Shown here: positions 48,998 to 61,400 of the stretch, piece by piece | How the letters are laid out: every line of letters starts with the position of its first letter | How positions within the stretch are numbered: the stretch's first letter is position 1 | Assembly: GCF_932526225.1 (NCBI RefSeq) | Contig: NC_064037.1 | Location: 12,320,203 to 12,384,202, forward strand | From: Nematostella vectensis | Lineage: Eukaryota; Cnidaria; Anthozoa; Actiniaria; Edwardsiidae | Length of the DNA: 64,000 nucleotides | Direction: 5' to 3' | Made by a program: the position numbers and the translations under genes | The notes under the pieces: generated by a model | What the model was told of the DNA's origin: nothing | Database searches by the model: none | What the model saw: only the letters and a program-made list of their open reading frames with translations

Positions 48998-49081
48998 ATG
49001 GCGATCACCAGCAAAAATGCGAGGGACGACCTTCACATACTAAAACTTATCGCTAAATTGGGCTTTAAAAACCTGCTTTAA
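48998..49081 (+). promoter_or_regulatory. Upstream ORF in the ATAD2 leader (27 codons)
   Basis: An ATG in strong context (ACAACAATGG) opens a 27-residue frame whose TAA ends at 49081, one base before the ATAD2 ATG at 49083. If the transcript starts upstream of 48998, ribosomes would have to re-initiate or leak past it. No transcription start is visible, so its presence in the mRNA is inferred. Confidence 0.35.
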
Positions 49082-49082
49082 T

Positions 49083-52000
49083 ATGGTGAAAACAAGAAGA
49101 AGCTTTGAGATATCAGATTCCCTTCCAGGCAAGGGCAAGGCGACCGAGGGGAAGAAGAACTTGGAAATTCCTGAGGTACAAACCATTGTGTTGGTCGAAT
49201 GGCGGATGAAATTGACAAATCAATGGCAACATGGGTTTTCCTATGTACGATTTTTTTAGTATATGTTGTATCAAGTCATTACTCTAAATTGCAGGAGCAA
49301 AGCAGTGACGAAAGTGGCTTAGAATCCATTCCCGTATCTTCTAAACGGCGTAAACTTCACAGCAAAGAAGCCAAAGAAAGCAGATCCCTTCATAAGCGCG
49401 AGGAAACCACATCGGAGAGGAACTTTTCCCCTCTGCGAACGAGACATGGAACCATTTTGAGGTCAATTTCTTTTAACATTAGAATTTGTGTTTGATTTGC
49501 TTAGATGGCAAATGTGTATATGTGTTTGTTTATCTTATTTCTAGATCTGGGAGAACTGAAGGTACACAATCTCGAAGCACCGGTTACAAACAAGAACAAA
49601 TGGAGGCCGATGATGGCCGGAGAAAATCTGCAGGCTAGTGTTTATTTTGGATATTTTCGCTTCTGAACTTCCTGTAGTCAGGGAGGTAGGGAATTCTATA
49701 ATCTGATTTTGTGTTTCTTTTGTATAGGTGCAAAAGCGTGTTTGAAGTTCCGAAAATGCCTGTCCGAAAGCCCAAAACTTGTTGTAAATTTAGATAACAA
49801 TGAAATAGTTGCTCCCTTGTCAATACGCCGAAGTCGTCGAGAGCGAAAAGAAGTCTACGATACACTCAACATACAGATGTTGACCGATCATCGATATGTC
49901 CATCCGACATTTGAAAATTATAACGAGAAAGCAGACGAGAAACAAAGAAAGAGGAGAGTGTTGGAAGACCCTTCGGACGACAGCGAAGACGTGAGTTGAA
50001 GTCGGCGCATTGTTTGAATTTCCCGCCGTTTTTGAAATTCGCGGGAAGTATGAATACTTTGCATTTTAAGCATCAACAACTTTGTCACTTTTGAAATAAT
50101 TCTAATTAATTTGAAGACTATAATACCTATTATGATATTTTCATGTTTTTTTTAGTATTTTTTCAATTTTTCTGTATTTTGTTGTTTTGTGGGGGAGGGG
50201 GAGGGGAGAGAATTTACCCATTCGTTGAAGTACTGTATTTTTACAAGTTTTAGATCATTTCAGTTTGCTCTTGTTGAATTTTTCCAACCAAATCCTCTAT
50301 TGCAATGTTATATGAAAACAAAATTTCAAAATTTATTTGGTTATATAGAATTATAGAAATTTTACAAAGATAAATTACTTGGATAAGAACAGCAGCTGTG
50401 TTTTGGGCATAAGCTCCAATATGAAACTTTACCTGTGTCATTTTGAGTCACTTTTTCTCATTAATTTTTTTCAAGTGGTATCTATTATTTATCCAATTAA
50501 ACCAATCAAAGGCTCTGTGAGCCAACTTGTGAATGCAAATTTATTGTTCTAGTTATTTTCTTGTGTGCATAAAAGATATACAGGATACTGAACAAAGCAT
50601 GAACACATCAAAGATGCTGAGAGTACATAAAAATATCCTTATACCTATTCTTCCTTTTCAATCATAACACACCAAAAATAGTACAATTATTATTATTATG
50701 ATTATAAAAATAATAAAAAAAGATTGCTGTCAGTGGGAATCAAACCCTGGTCGCTGCGGTCCGAGACTAACGTGACATTGCTGAATCGATACGTAACTAA
50801 AATTAATTTTAATGCTATTGGTATCGTACCGTTCGAAAAGTTTTTGCTAATGTCAAATTTCGGCATATTTTTTTCGGAAACCAAATAGAATACCTGCAAT
50901 AATTGATCACGCTACTGTCATACAAGGGTTTTTTCTGCATGTTAACATTCTAGAAAGGCGCAAAATTGTTATTCGATGAATAAGCAAGGTCCATGTGTTT
51001 GTACGAGTTTTGGTTTGATATTTAGTCTAGCTGATTGGGAAGAATTGTAAAAAATTAATTTGTGGAAATCTCTGCTCTTTGATTTTGTCCTTCTAACAGG
51101 GTTTCTTTTTATTACCCTGCAAACAGAGACCCTGCTAACACAGGCTTTTCCCTTGTGTTTTTTGGACTTAATAAAAGTTGCAATTTTGGCTAGTCGCTCT
51201 TTGAGCACAAATTCAAACAAACAATGGGAAACCCAGAGACGCAAATCGGCAAGTACTTAAACAAAGAGAATTAAAAGCTTTGCTAGCATTTTACTTGTTT
51301 TGTTTGCAAACTAACAGCTTGAATTGGACTGAACCGTAGAAGACCGATTGACATCAGTCATGAAGGTGCATGCGCACGCTCAACCCACATGGAAGACTTT
51401 TCTGAAGAAACCAGCTTATATATACTTTACGGTCATACTAACAAATGACCGTAGTGGTCACAGGTCGATGACACAGCCCTTTTATAGTACTAGGCTTTAA
51501 CCGGAAGTTGAACACCTGAAGTATACATATGATCTAAGGATCGCTGTGTTGCTAAAGCACAGAAAGACCAGAAAGTCCCTCCAATAACTCGTAAATGCTT
51601 TGCAAGCATTCATGAGTTAAAAAACCATTCATCTCTTCAATGGTTTTGATTTATATTGGTATTTAATATATATATATATATATATTATGAAATACAGTAC
51701 TTAAATCAACTTTTCTATCCAGCAAACAGCAAACAAGAAACAATAATATATGCTTGTAAGTTGATGTCTTTCTCCAGAAAAGTCAGTAAACATGTATGAC
51801 ACTGGGAAATGTAGACATGACTTTTATATAATATATTGCTATCTTTCTGCAGAGGGGCTTTATGTATATGTATGGTGCTGCGAAGCATAGACATGACTAT
51901 CATATATTGGTATAAATCCACTCACATACTATCACAAATCTCGCAATTTAATTGGCTCCCATACTCACTATCTATTGAGCCATACATAGTGAGCAGCGAA

Positions 52001-55000
52001 AAAGCCACTTGAAGCGAAAGAGACAAAAAACCTTGATTCAAATTTGAGAAATTTGGTTCGCACTTTTTTCTATTAAATTTCTATTATTTTTTATCCTTAC
52101 AAAAGGACACTAAAAGTAACATAGATTAAGGGTATTGAAGAAAAAGTTTTCAATTTTCGTTTATTTGCGCGAGCTGCAAACACCGGTTGTATGTGTTAGC
52201 GCACACACTAGAAAACACGCCATTTCAAACGAGCGCGCACTGTTTTGATATTGTAAAATACTATTTTTGTTGTTTGTGTTATTTATTACTGAGAATTATC
52301 AAAATCTTCATTTATTTGAAGGAAGTATGTGAGTGGATTTATACTAAAACAATTAGACTACTCATTCTCATTTTCTATGAGTCAAATAGTCAGCTCGGCG
52401 CTACATGCCTCGTTGACTATCTATTGACTCATAGAAAACTCGAACTCGTAGTCTAATTGTTGAATATATCTCTGTCTTTCTGCAGGAAAGGGCTGTAAAC
52501 ATGTATGACACTGTGAAGCGTAGACATGACACACCCTCTCCTGTTAAACATGGTCAAAGACATCAACAGGAAGAGGATGATGAGGATGACGACAGTGATG
52601 ATGATGAGGAGGAGGAGGAGGGGGACGGCGAGGATGAGGGGGAGGATGAGGAGCAAAGAAAACGCTACTTATTGAGAAAGAAGAAGCCTGTCACTAACCG
52701 ATACATGGCCCCACCTCTAAAGAGCAAAAAAGGTAAAGAGGATGGGTATTCTTCCTAGTAAAGGTCTATCAAGTGCAATAGAAAAATGAGAGAGAATAGA
52801 GAGACTTCTGCCAGCCCTAGATAAGTACTTTGATGTACCACCATTCACATTTCTGGATGAAACCAAATGTACTGACATGTCCTGGCTCTGTCTGATCTTA
52901 TACCAATGGTTTTTATTTTATTTTATTGTAGAGCTGTGAACGGAACAAACATGAATAGTCGCCAATCACTTTTAACAGATAGACTACATTTTGTCTTTGC
53001 TTTAGCAAACTTACATTAACATTTCACTCAACTTAATTCTTGTTGATTTAAATATAGAAAAGCGGGTATTCCAGCTCACAATGCATAGAAGAGGCAGAGG
53101 GCGCGCCCCACCTCATGCCTCGCCTATCAGGCAGTATCGTGCTCCCAAAAGAAAGGCCATGAACATGAGTTCTTCTACTTCATCTGGTCAGTATTATCTC
53201 ATCGCCATTAGTCACTTTAAACACTCTTTTCTACATTCTATGCAAATAAGGTTTACCAAGGTAAAACAAACAAGAAGTAATGAATATTTTTTTTAAGCTG
53301 ATTATATTTGGAAGCCTCAGGGAAACCAAATAACAAAATTTCATTTGCAAAATTAGCACTTATGTGATAGATGTGATAAGGTTTACCAAGGTAATACAAA
53401 TAAGAAGTAATGAATAATTATTTTTAGCTGATTATATTTAAAAGACTCAGGAAAACTGATTAAATAAATTTTATTTGCAAAATTAGTACTTGTGATAGAT
53501 AAATCAAGTGAGGCCCAAGCTTATGATTAAAATAAAATGAGTCCTTCAAATACTCTAAAATAAAAATGTCATACTATCATAGTACAAGGCCATTTTGTTT
53601 TCATTATACTAATTTATCAGATGCTTTTCACAGAGGAGTCTTGTGATGAACAAGATGAGAGAATGTTTGAGAGGAGGAAGAGCAAAAGCATGGCGAAGGC
53701 CAGAAACCGTGCCTTGCCCATCAACTTGACCATAGAGGATATCTCCAAAGGCGTTTTGAGGGACCGTGAGAGGATTGGCTCAAGCCTTGCTGATGTGGAT
53801 CCTATGTCAGTAGACAGAAAGGTCAGTTTAAAAGGGCAAGAACACTTGTCACCATAATCTCCTTTTCTACTACAAATAACATCAAGTTTAATAGAGCGTC
53901 TAAGGAACAGACCACTAGAAAATTGAGAAGACCTTGACATATTATTTTATGCTTTTCAAGCAAACTTACTAGTCAGAGCTTTTCACTATATTCAAAACGA
54001 AAAAGTCATGGAAGTTCATGATATCAAATTTAGCAAACAATTAGAAGTGATTGGAATCTAGGCTATACTAACCCTTGGAATTTCTCTTTTGTTTCTTAGG
54101 TGAAGTTTGACAGTGTAGGAGGCCTCAACAAGCAGATACAAGCCCTAAAAGAGATGATTCTTTTCCCACTTGTCTATCCAGAAGTGTTTGATAAATTCAA
54201 GATTACTCCACCTCGGGGTGTGCTGTTTTTTGGACCTCCAGGTTTGTCAGAAAAGAAAAAAAAAGCCCAGCTTCATAGAATGTAGAATTTCTTTCCATAC
54301 ACTTGGTTGGTTTAAGTATGGGTACTGTAGCTCTTTCCTCCCAGGGACAAATCAAGCAAACACATAGGTGCTAGGGCTCAAAGCTCAAAGGTGCAATGCA
54401 GGCAACTAGTTTCAGTTTTTTAGTTGGTTTGTTCATGTTTTTCATATGATTCATTTTAATTTGTGTATTCTGAGTGCACCAGACCTTTGAACGTTCACAA
54501 AGAACAAAAGCTTGGGTTGGCTGTGTAAGAGCTAATGATACATTCAATTTTTTTATGCCATCTCATGTGCTAAAATTTTTGTAACTTGGATATCTACCTG
54601 TTTATTGATTGATATTTTGATAATTGTCTGATTGTAATCTAAGGTATACAAGCTGGTAGAGTAGGTCACTAGAGTGGGTCAACTGTTTATTTACTAATCT
54701 TTGAGCCCTGTTTTATTGTAGCTATTTTCTCCAATGACATTTACATCGGTCTTTCCAGGTACCGGCAAGACCCTAGTTGCCAGAGCCTTAGCCAATGAAT
54801 GTAGCCAAGGTGACAAGAAAGTGTCATTCTTTATGAGGAAAGGTGCCGACTGCCTAAGCAAGTGGGTAGGAGAGTCTGAGAGACAGCTACGCCTCCTTTT
54901 TGACCAGGTTAGTACTGTAGAAGAGTCAGAAATACAGGGTAATGATTTCAAATAAGTGCCTAGTGCGCTTATTTTAATTTTCGGGTCTTTGGGGGGGATG

Positions 55001-55403
55001 TGGGGGGTGGGGCTTATAGGGTAGGGTGTGTTTATTTTGATGGAAAATACCAGTTTCTGAATTGCTTAAAAACAAAACTTTATTTGGGATAAACAGGAAT
55101 GATAGTAAAAGTATTGTTAGCTAAATACAGTACATTCATTGTTTATAAATCAATGACAATATTGTTGTAATGTGAAAATACCAATGAGAGCTGAATAAAA
55201 TGATTTACAATTTAAGTGGTGCTTTTGTTGGTATGTGTTTAAAGGGGAAGGGGAGCACTTATTGGGGAGGGGCACTTATTCCAAAATCAGACTGCCCATA
55301 CTAACTTTATATTTATTATATTGTATCAATTAATCATTATTTATTATATTTGATATTGGAATCCTGTAATTTAGCTTTTAAGGCTACGAGAGGACTAATA
55401 AAC

Positions 55404-55484
<81 letters not shown>

Positions 55485-58400
55485 ATCCAAGGTCAAAGGG
55501 GAGCGCTAGTTGGGGAGGGGGCACTTATTAAAAGGAGGGTGCTTATTTAAATCATTACTGTAATTCAAAATAATTATCTGAAATCTAACTATATCAGTTA
55601 ACTGTTATAGAAAAAAGGGAAAGAGCAGGGAATTTGTTTCCACAGAATGCTACAGACCTTGCATAATACTGACTGTGGTGATCGTTAAGGTCACTAAGCA
55701 GTAATTGTGTCTTTCTTTTCCACCAGGCATATGCTATGCGCCCATCCATCATCTTCTTTGATGAGATAGACGGCCTAGCCCCAGTGCGCTCCAGTCGTCA
55801 GGATCAGATCCACAGTTCCATTGTATCCACTCTTCTTGCACTAATGGACGGCTTGGACAGCAGAGGGGAGGTGGTTATTATTGGGGCCACTAACCGAATC
55901 GATGCTATTGACCCTGCCCTTAGACGCCCTGGAAGGTTTGATAGGGAGTTCCAGTTCGCGCTGCCTGATCGTGATGTAAGTGATAAGGTTTAAAGAGCAG
56001 CAATGATGTTCTTTTGTCTTCTAGAATCTGTTACAGATAAGAGCAATCTTATTGATTTCTTTCTCTCTACAGGTCCTCTGACAGGATGCGAAAAAATCTT
56101 CTCATTTCGCGGAAATTTTGGGCTGAAAGTTGCGGATAAAATTCAAAATTTCGCGGGAAAATGGCAAATTTCGCAGATTTTTTAGGGGGGTGGGGTGCTA
56201 GCAAAGTACCACGAATTTACCTCCGTTAATGACTGCGGTGATCCTAGATACTAATCCCTTAGATACTAATCAGACACTAAACAGATACTAAAAACGGTCA
56301 GGGAGAGTAATTCATAAAAAAAACTAAAATAATAAGAATAGCTATTTACCGAGTAAAATCAGCTAGAATCGATGGAAAGGCATTATAAATATGGTATCTT
56401 AAATTATTTACAGCAACTTCTGTAATTTGTGCGGATCCTAGACTAATGTCTGATTAGAATACCTTATCTGGTTTCTGGTTTAGATGCTTGCAAATTTCTA
56501 TGCAATACGCAAGGAAATAGTTATAATATGCATTTCTAAAACGTTTATATAGGGTCAGTACGCAGCTCTTACAAGCTGCAATTTGATTGGGCAAATGTCC
56601 GCACCTCGACACAAAGAACGTGAAGAATAGAGACAAAAGAACTCCTTTTTAGAACAAAGATAATAGAAGACAAAGCAGCTGCGTACTTACTCTTTTTATA
56701 CCGATTCAGCGCTTAGTTGTTGCTGAGTTTTCAAACAGCAAACGTCTACTTTTGTACTTTTTGGCGCCGACATAATGGATGTTTGCGGATCACGCGCTTG
56801 GAGTATTAACTGCGCTACATTGCAACAATTACGGAGAGTTAAATATAAACTGGACTCGAATTGACCAGGATAAAATCAAATCATCGGAAAGAAGGTTTTT
56901 TCCTTTTGAGATTTGCATAATTTTTGGATGAATTTCTGATCTGTTCAAACAAAAAAGAAAGAAAAAAAATGTTCCTACCTAGCTGCTATTTATACTAACA
57001 AATCCAGATTCGTTCCTCGCCCCGTATTTTTTATTCAGTTGTATTAAACTATTTGTATGTGTGGGATCGCCTTTTGAATATTTCACGCTAGTGATGATGA
57101 TAAAAATGAAATGATAAAATATAAATTTAGCCTAAATCTGCTAAAAAGCGTAAAAATCGTTCTTTAATTCTGTGCAGAAAATAGGTAGTTTTGATTGTTT
57201 TTTGTTATTAACAATTACCCCCCTTGCTATTAGTTCCTGTTTAGTATCTGATTAGTTTCTGATTAGTATGTTTAGTATCTAAGAAATTTTAGTATCCAAG
57301 ATCATTGCGGTCTGTTAAAATGTTGAATGTAATTTCATGCACGTACAAATGTCTTCGAAATTGGATTTTCCCTCTACTCGCATACACTTCACTGCACGTT
57401 ATCAAATGAAATGTTGCTCGTTTTGGTGAGTCTGATATCTTAGGCATTTCTTCGCAACGGCAGTAACGCTATTGTTTTGTGGTAACCTGGAATCTCACGT
57501 CAACAATGCAAAAACATTCTAATATTTCTCTTATAAATATATTTTTTGGCTCTGCGATGTGCTATTCATCTTTTTTGTGTTAATTCCGTGCTTTAGTATA
57601 CAGTGGATAATGGTGACCAACATGCTAGGTTTGATTTGAAAAAGAGGAATGTGAAATGAGGCTAGAACTCAGTCTACGTCAGCTCCATACTTGTAATTCC
57701 TGGTAGATTTTACAGCTCATGAATTGACATTGTCGCCAAATCGCGATATAATAAGTATAAAACAACTGCTTTTTTCCCATTTCTTTGCGTTTTGAACTCA
57801 AAACAATTAACAATATCGTGAAAGAATACATTGAAAGTTAACTTTAGGCTTCTTGTTTTTGCTTAATTTCTTGAAAGAACCAAAATTTTGCTGAATATCG
57901 GCTCAGGATGCGGAAGTTGCGGAAAATGGTCTAGGTTGCGGATCCGCATCTCCGCATCCTGTCAGAGGCCCTGTCTCTTGCATGAGAGCTTTCCAATTAT
58001 CTGTACCGCTTTTTTAAGAATGACACTTTGAAAAATGTCACTCTACAAATGTCTTCATGTCAAAAGGACTTAACACTAATACCTCATTGTTATTTGATGC
58101 AACAGAGAACAGTTTTCAACCTGCTGTTTTATTGTACTTTGTGAATGTCTTTAAAAAATAGGAGAATTCACATTTATCGCTTTATTTATAATACTGTAGG
58201 CTTTTGTTTTGATATATTTTTTATTTGAGTTGAAAAGTTTTACCAGTTGGGCTGGCATCCACCCTGAAAGATCCACTTTTTTTCAATCTCTTTACATTAT
58301 GAATTATGTCTGGCATCCACTCAGTAGGTCCTAGCTATATCCCCACTCACAGTCCTTTTGATTGCCTTTGCAGGCCAGACGGAGTATCCTCTCTATTCAC

Positions 58401-61400
58401 ACCAGGGAGTGGGAGCCAAGACTTTCTCAGCGGTTCATCTCTGAGCTTGCAGACTATTGTGTTGGCTATTGTGGGGCAGACATCAAAGCTCTTTGTACAG
58501 AAGCGGCCTTGTGTGCGCTAAGGAGACGTTACCCACAAGTTTATACTTCAAGTAGAAAACTGCTTCTTGACATCAATGACATTGAGGTAGGTGTGGTTAT
58601 CAATGAACCAAAAGGCTGGAATTTAGGATGCCCTAGAATATTACCTGTTCTTTCATGCTAACAAAAAGAGAACAAATGAGAGTACTGATTAGTTTGTTAA
58701 AATTGTTTACATTTTTTGGTTCTCACATTATTCACACTTTAGCAAAGAATGAACCGAAGCATTATTCATGCTCTCAGAAGATGTGTTATGTCATCGATTA
58801 CCAAAAGTACTGTTTTTTTTTTCTCACAAGCTTTGTGTTTTGTTGTAGATCACCTTTAAAGACTTCATCAATGCCACCAAGAGTATAGTCCCTGCCCACC
58901 AGAGATCAGTGGCATCTCCGGCAAGGGTGCTGTCCACAACAATCAGACCGCTGCTTGAGAACACATTCAACAAGGCACACCAGATGCTAGTCAAACAATT
59001 CCCTGCTGCACAAATGGATACAGGTACTACCAGCTTACCAACTTTTATATGTTGCATCTTTTGGTTTCCTCTGCAAGTAACTTCTGAGTGCACTGTAAAA
59101 TAAACTGCTTCTCTAAAACACAAAGCAATAGCTTGGGTAACTGCTCAACATCATATCATACACAGTGCTCAATCCATAAAGCCTGTGGGCTTTGTTTTAG
59201 GGGAACACTTTCATAGTTCATTTTTAAACTTTTTAAAAATTTTGTTTTGTCAGCTATATGACCTACCTTTTGTCACCCTTTTCCTTTTTTCTTGACAAAT
59301 GTTTCTCAGACAACTGTATCTTATTTACCTGCAGGAAATGCAAGCAGTACTCAACAAAAACATCAGGAAATCCCATCTGATGATGACTTGAGTTCTGATG
59401 GTGAGGATGGGCCGGACATCTATGACCACACCCATCCCACAAGCTCTATAGCAGGATCTAGCAGGAGTGAGCGCTATATGCGCCGCATCATGCAAAGGCA
59501 TGGGGTGTGCCCAGATGTCAGTCCAGGAGCCTCCAAAACATTTAGCTTCTCAGAGCAAGTATTCAGGGGTGCAGTGACGTACCGACCTCGAATGTTGCTA
59601 TCAGGGAGAGAGGGCATGGGGCAGTCAACACACATGGCACCAGCTTTGCTGCATAGTACGGAACACCTCAGTGTACATTGTCTGGATCTTCCTGCTTTGT
59701 ATGGTGTTACTTCAAGGACTCCTGAAGAAGCATGCGCACAGGTTGGTCTACCAGCCAATGATTTTATTTTTGGAATATTAGAAGGAACATATGTAAGCTC
59801 AGAGGTTTGGTAAGCTAGTTTGCAGGTGGTAAACTGTTTTTGTTTTGTTTAATTTAAAAACAAAAAAATCCAATAACATAACTCACCAGCTCATCATACC
59901 TAGTGGTTGTGCAGTGCCAACCTAGGCCGCATGGTCACTCCTCTTTGGCTGACCAAAAGTTGATAATTTCTTATTGAAGGATTGCCAAGTACTATTCCTT
60001 TTCAATATACATATTCTGTTGGCCACCATGTGCATCAAAAGACGCTCACAAATTATTTTTTAACTCCAAATAATACTGTCAATCACCTGAAAGCTTTCTT
60101 GGATTTGGTTTGACTCGTTATGCAGTTATACAAATTATTTTTTGTGTATGCTAGCTGTTCCGTGAGGCCCGGCGCTCTTTACCCTGCATTGTCTACATGC
60201 CGCATCTCAACTCTCTATGGCTGGCTACAAGTGAGAGTCTCCATGCTACTCTCATATCACTGCTACAGGATCTGCCTCCACTCTCACCAGTCCTGCTACT
60301 TGCCACAGCAGACAAGGAGTTCTCTCAGCTGCCTTATGAGTTACAGCAGCTCTTTTCACAAGATACTGGCCAGGTAATGACACAATCCCATTTATTTTAT
60401 GGATATCAAGGGACTTGGGAAAATGGAGTATAAAGATAAGAAGGGATGTGTAATTCTTGATCTTCAGAAAAACCAATAATAAGTATAGTAAGAAGTTTGA
60501 GACTGTTTGGAGTTGGGATTGAGATCCCACATTTAATTCCTCCTCTCTATATTGGATTGAGAAAATAATTATAATACGCCATTCCAGCTATAAGCTTGCA
60601 CGCACATTACTAAAGAAACCTACCTAAACTACCAGAAAGCAGTGCACGTTTTTTTAAAGCTTGAACCAAACAAAGTGCATGCTGCATGATGGTAGCTGAG
60701 GTGCAGGTTTCCATATCAAGTGTATGCGCATGCTTATTGCTGGAATTTAGACCAGGGGACATTTTTGTCATCCCAGCAAATTATCAAGCACAAGAGAGAG
60801 TCCCCTTCATGTTTCCTTGGGGAAAGACCATCTTTCTTAAATGCCCTGAGATTGCTACACATAATATTTCTTCCAGTATCAAACGAAAACAATTATAAGT
60901 GTTTGGCTGACTGAAGGTCTCATAATAGTTAAAATGTAATACTATGATCACCTCAGATTCTTTTGGTTTCTGAGGGACGATTAGTAGCGAAATTCCCTTG
61001 AAAATAATAGATGGTTCTAGATTTCTCTCATGTATTAATGGTGAGAAAAATTTAAAAAGGCAAAAGAATCTTTTGTCTTCAAAATTTCCCTCTACCTCAG
61101 TGCGTGAGAGAAATTTTAGAACCAAGATGCTTGTCTTGTCTTTAGAACCAAGATGCTTGTCTAGTTTCACCAGGGGTACAAATAGAAGGCAGCTTCCTGA
61201 TAAGCGCAGGAATAGACCCTGTGCCAAGAGACCAGGGTCGGGTTCCTAGAAAGCAGGTTAACGCTAACCCAGAGTTAAATAAGGTTGTTATCCAATCAAA
61301 TGTCTCGATAAACATATTTGTCCGCGGATATGCGCTAACCTGCTTTCTAGGAACCGAGCCCAGAGTATGTGATATTGTGATACCTAAACAATGTTAACCT

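Noticed and set aside
50725..50790. tRNA-like B box (GGTTTGATTCCC on the minus strand)
   Set aside because: No matching A box or stem partners were found at the right distance; possibly an old SINE fragment.
53621..53633. Upstream acceptor TATCAG for ATAD2 exon 7
   Set aside because: Using it adds 13 bases and shifts frame to an early stop; TTTTCACAG at 53625-53633 keeps frame and matches the family sequence.
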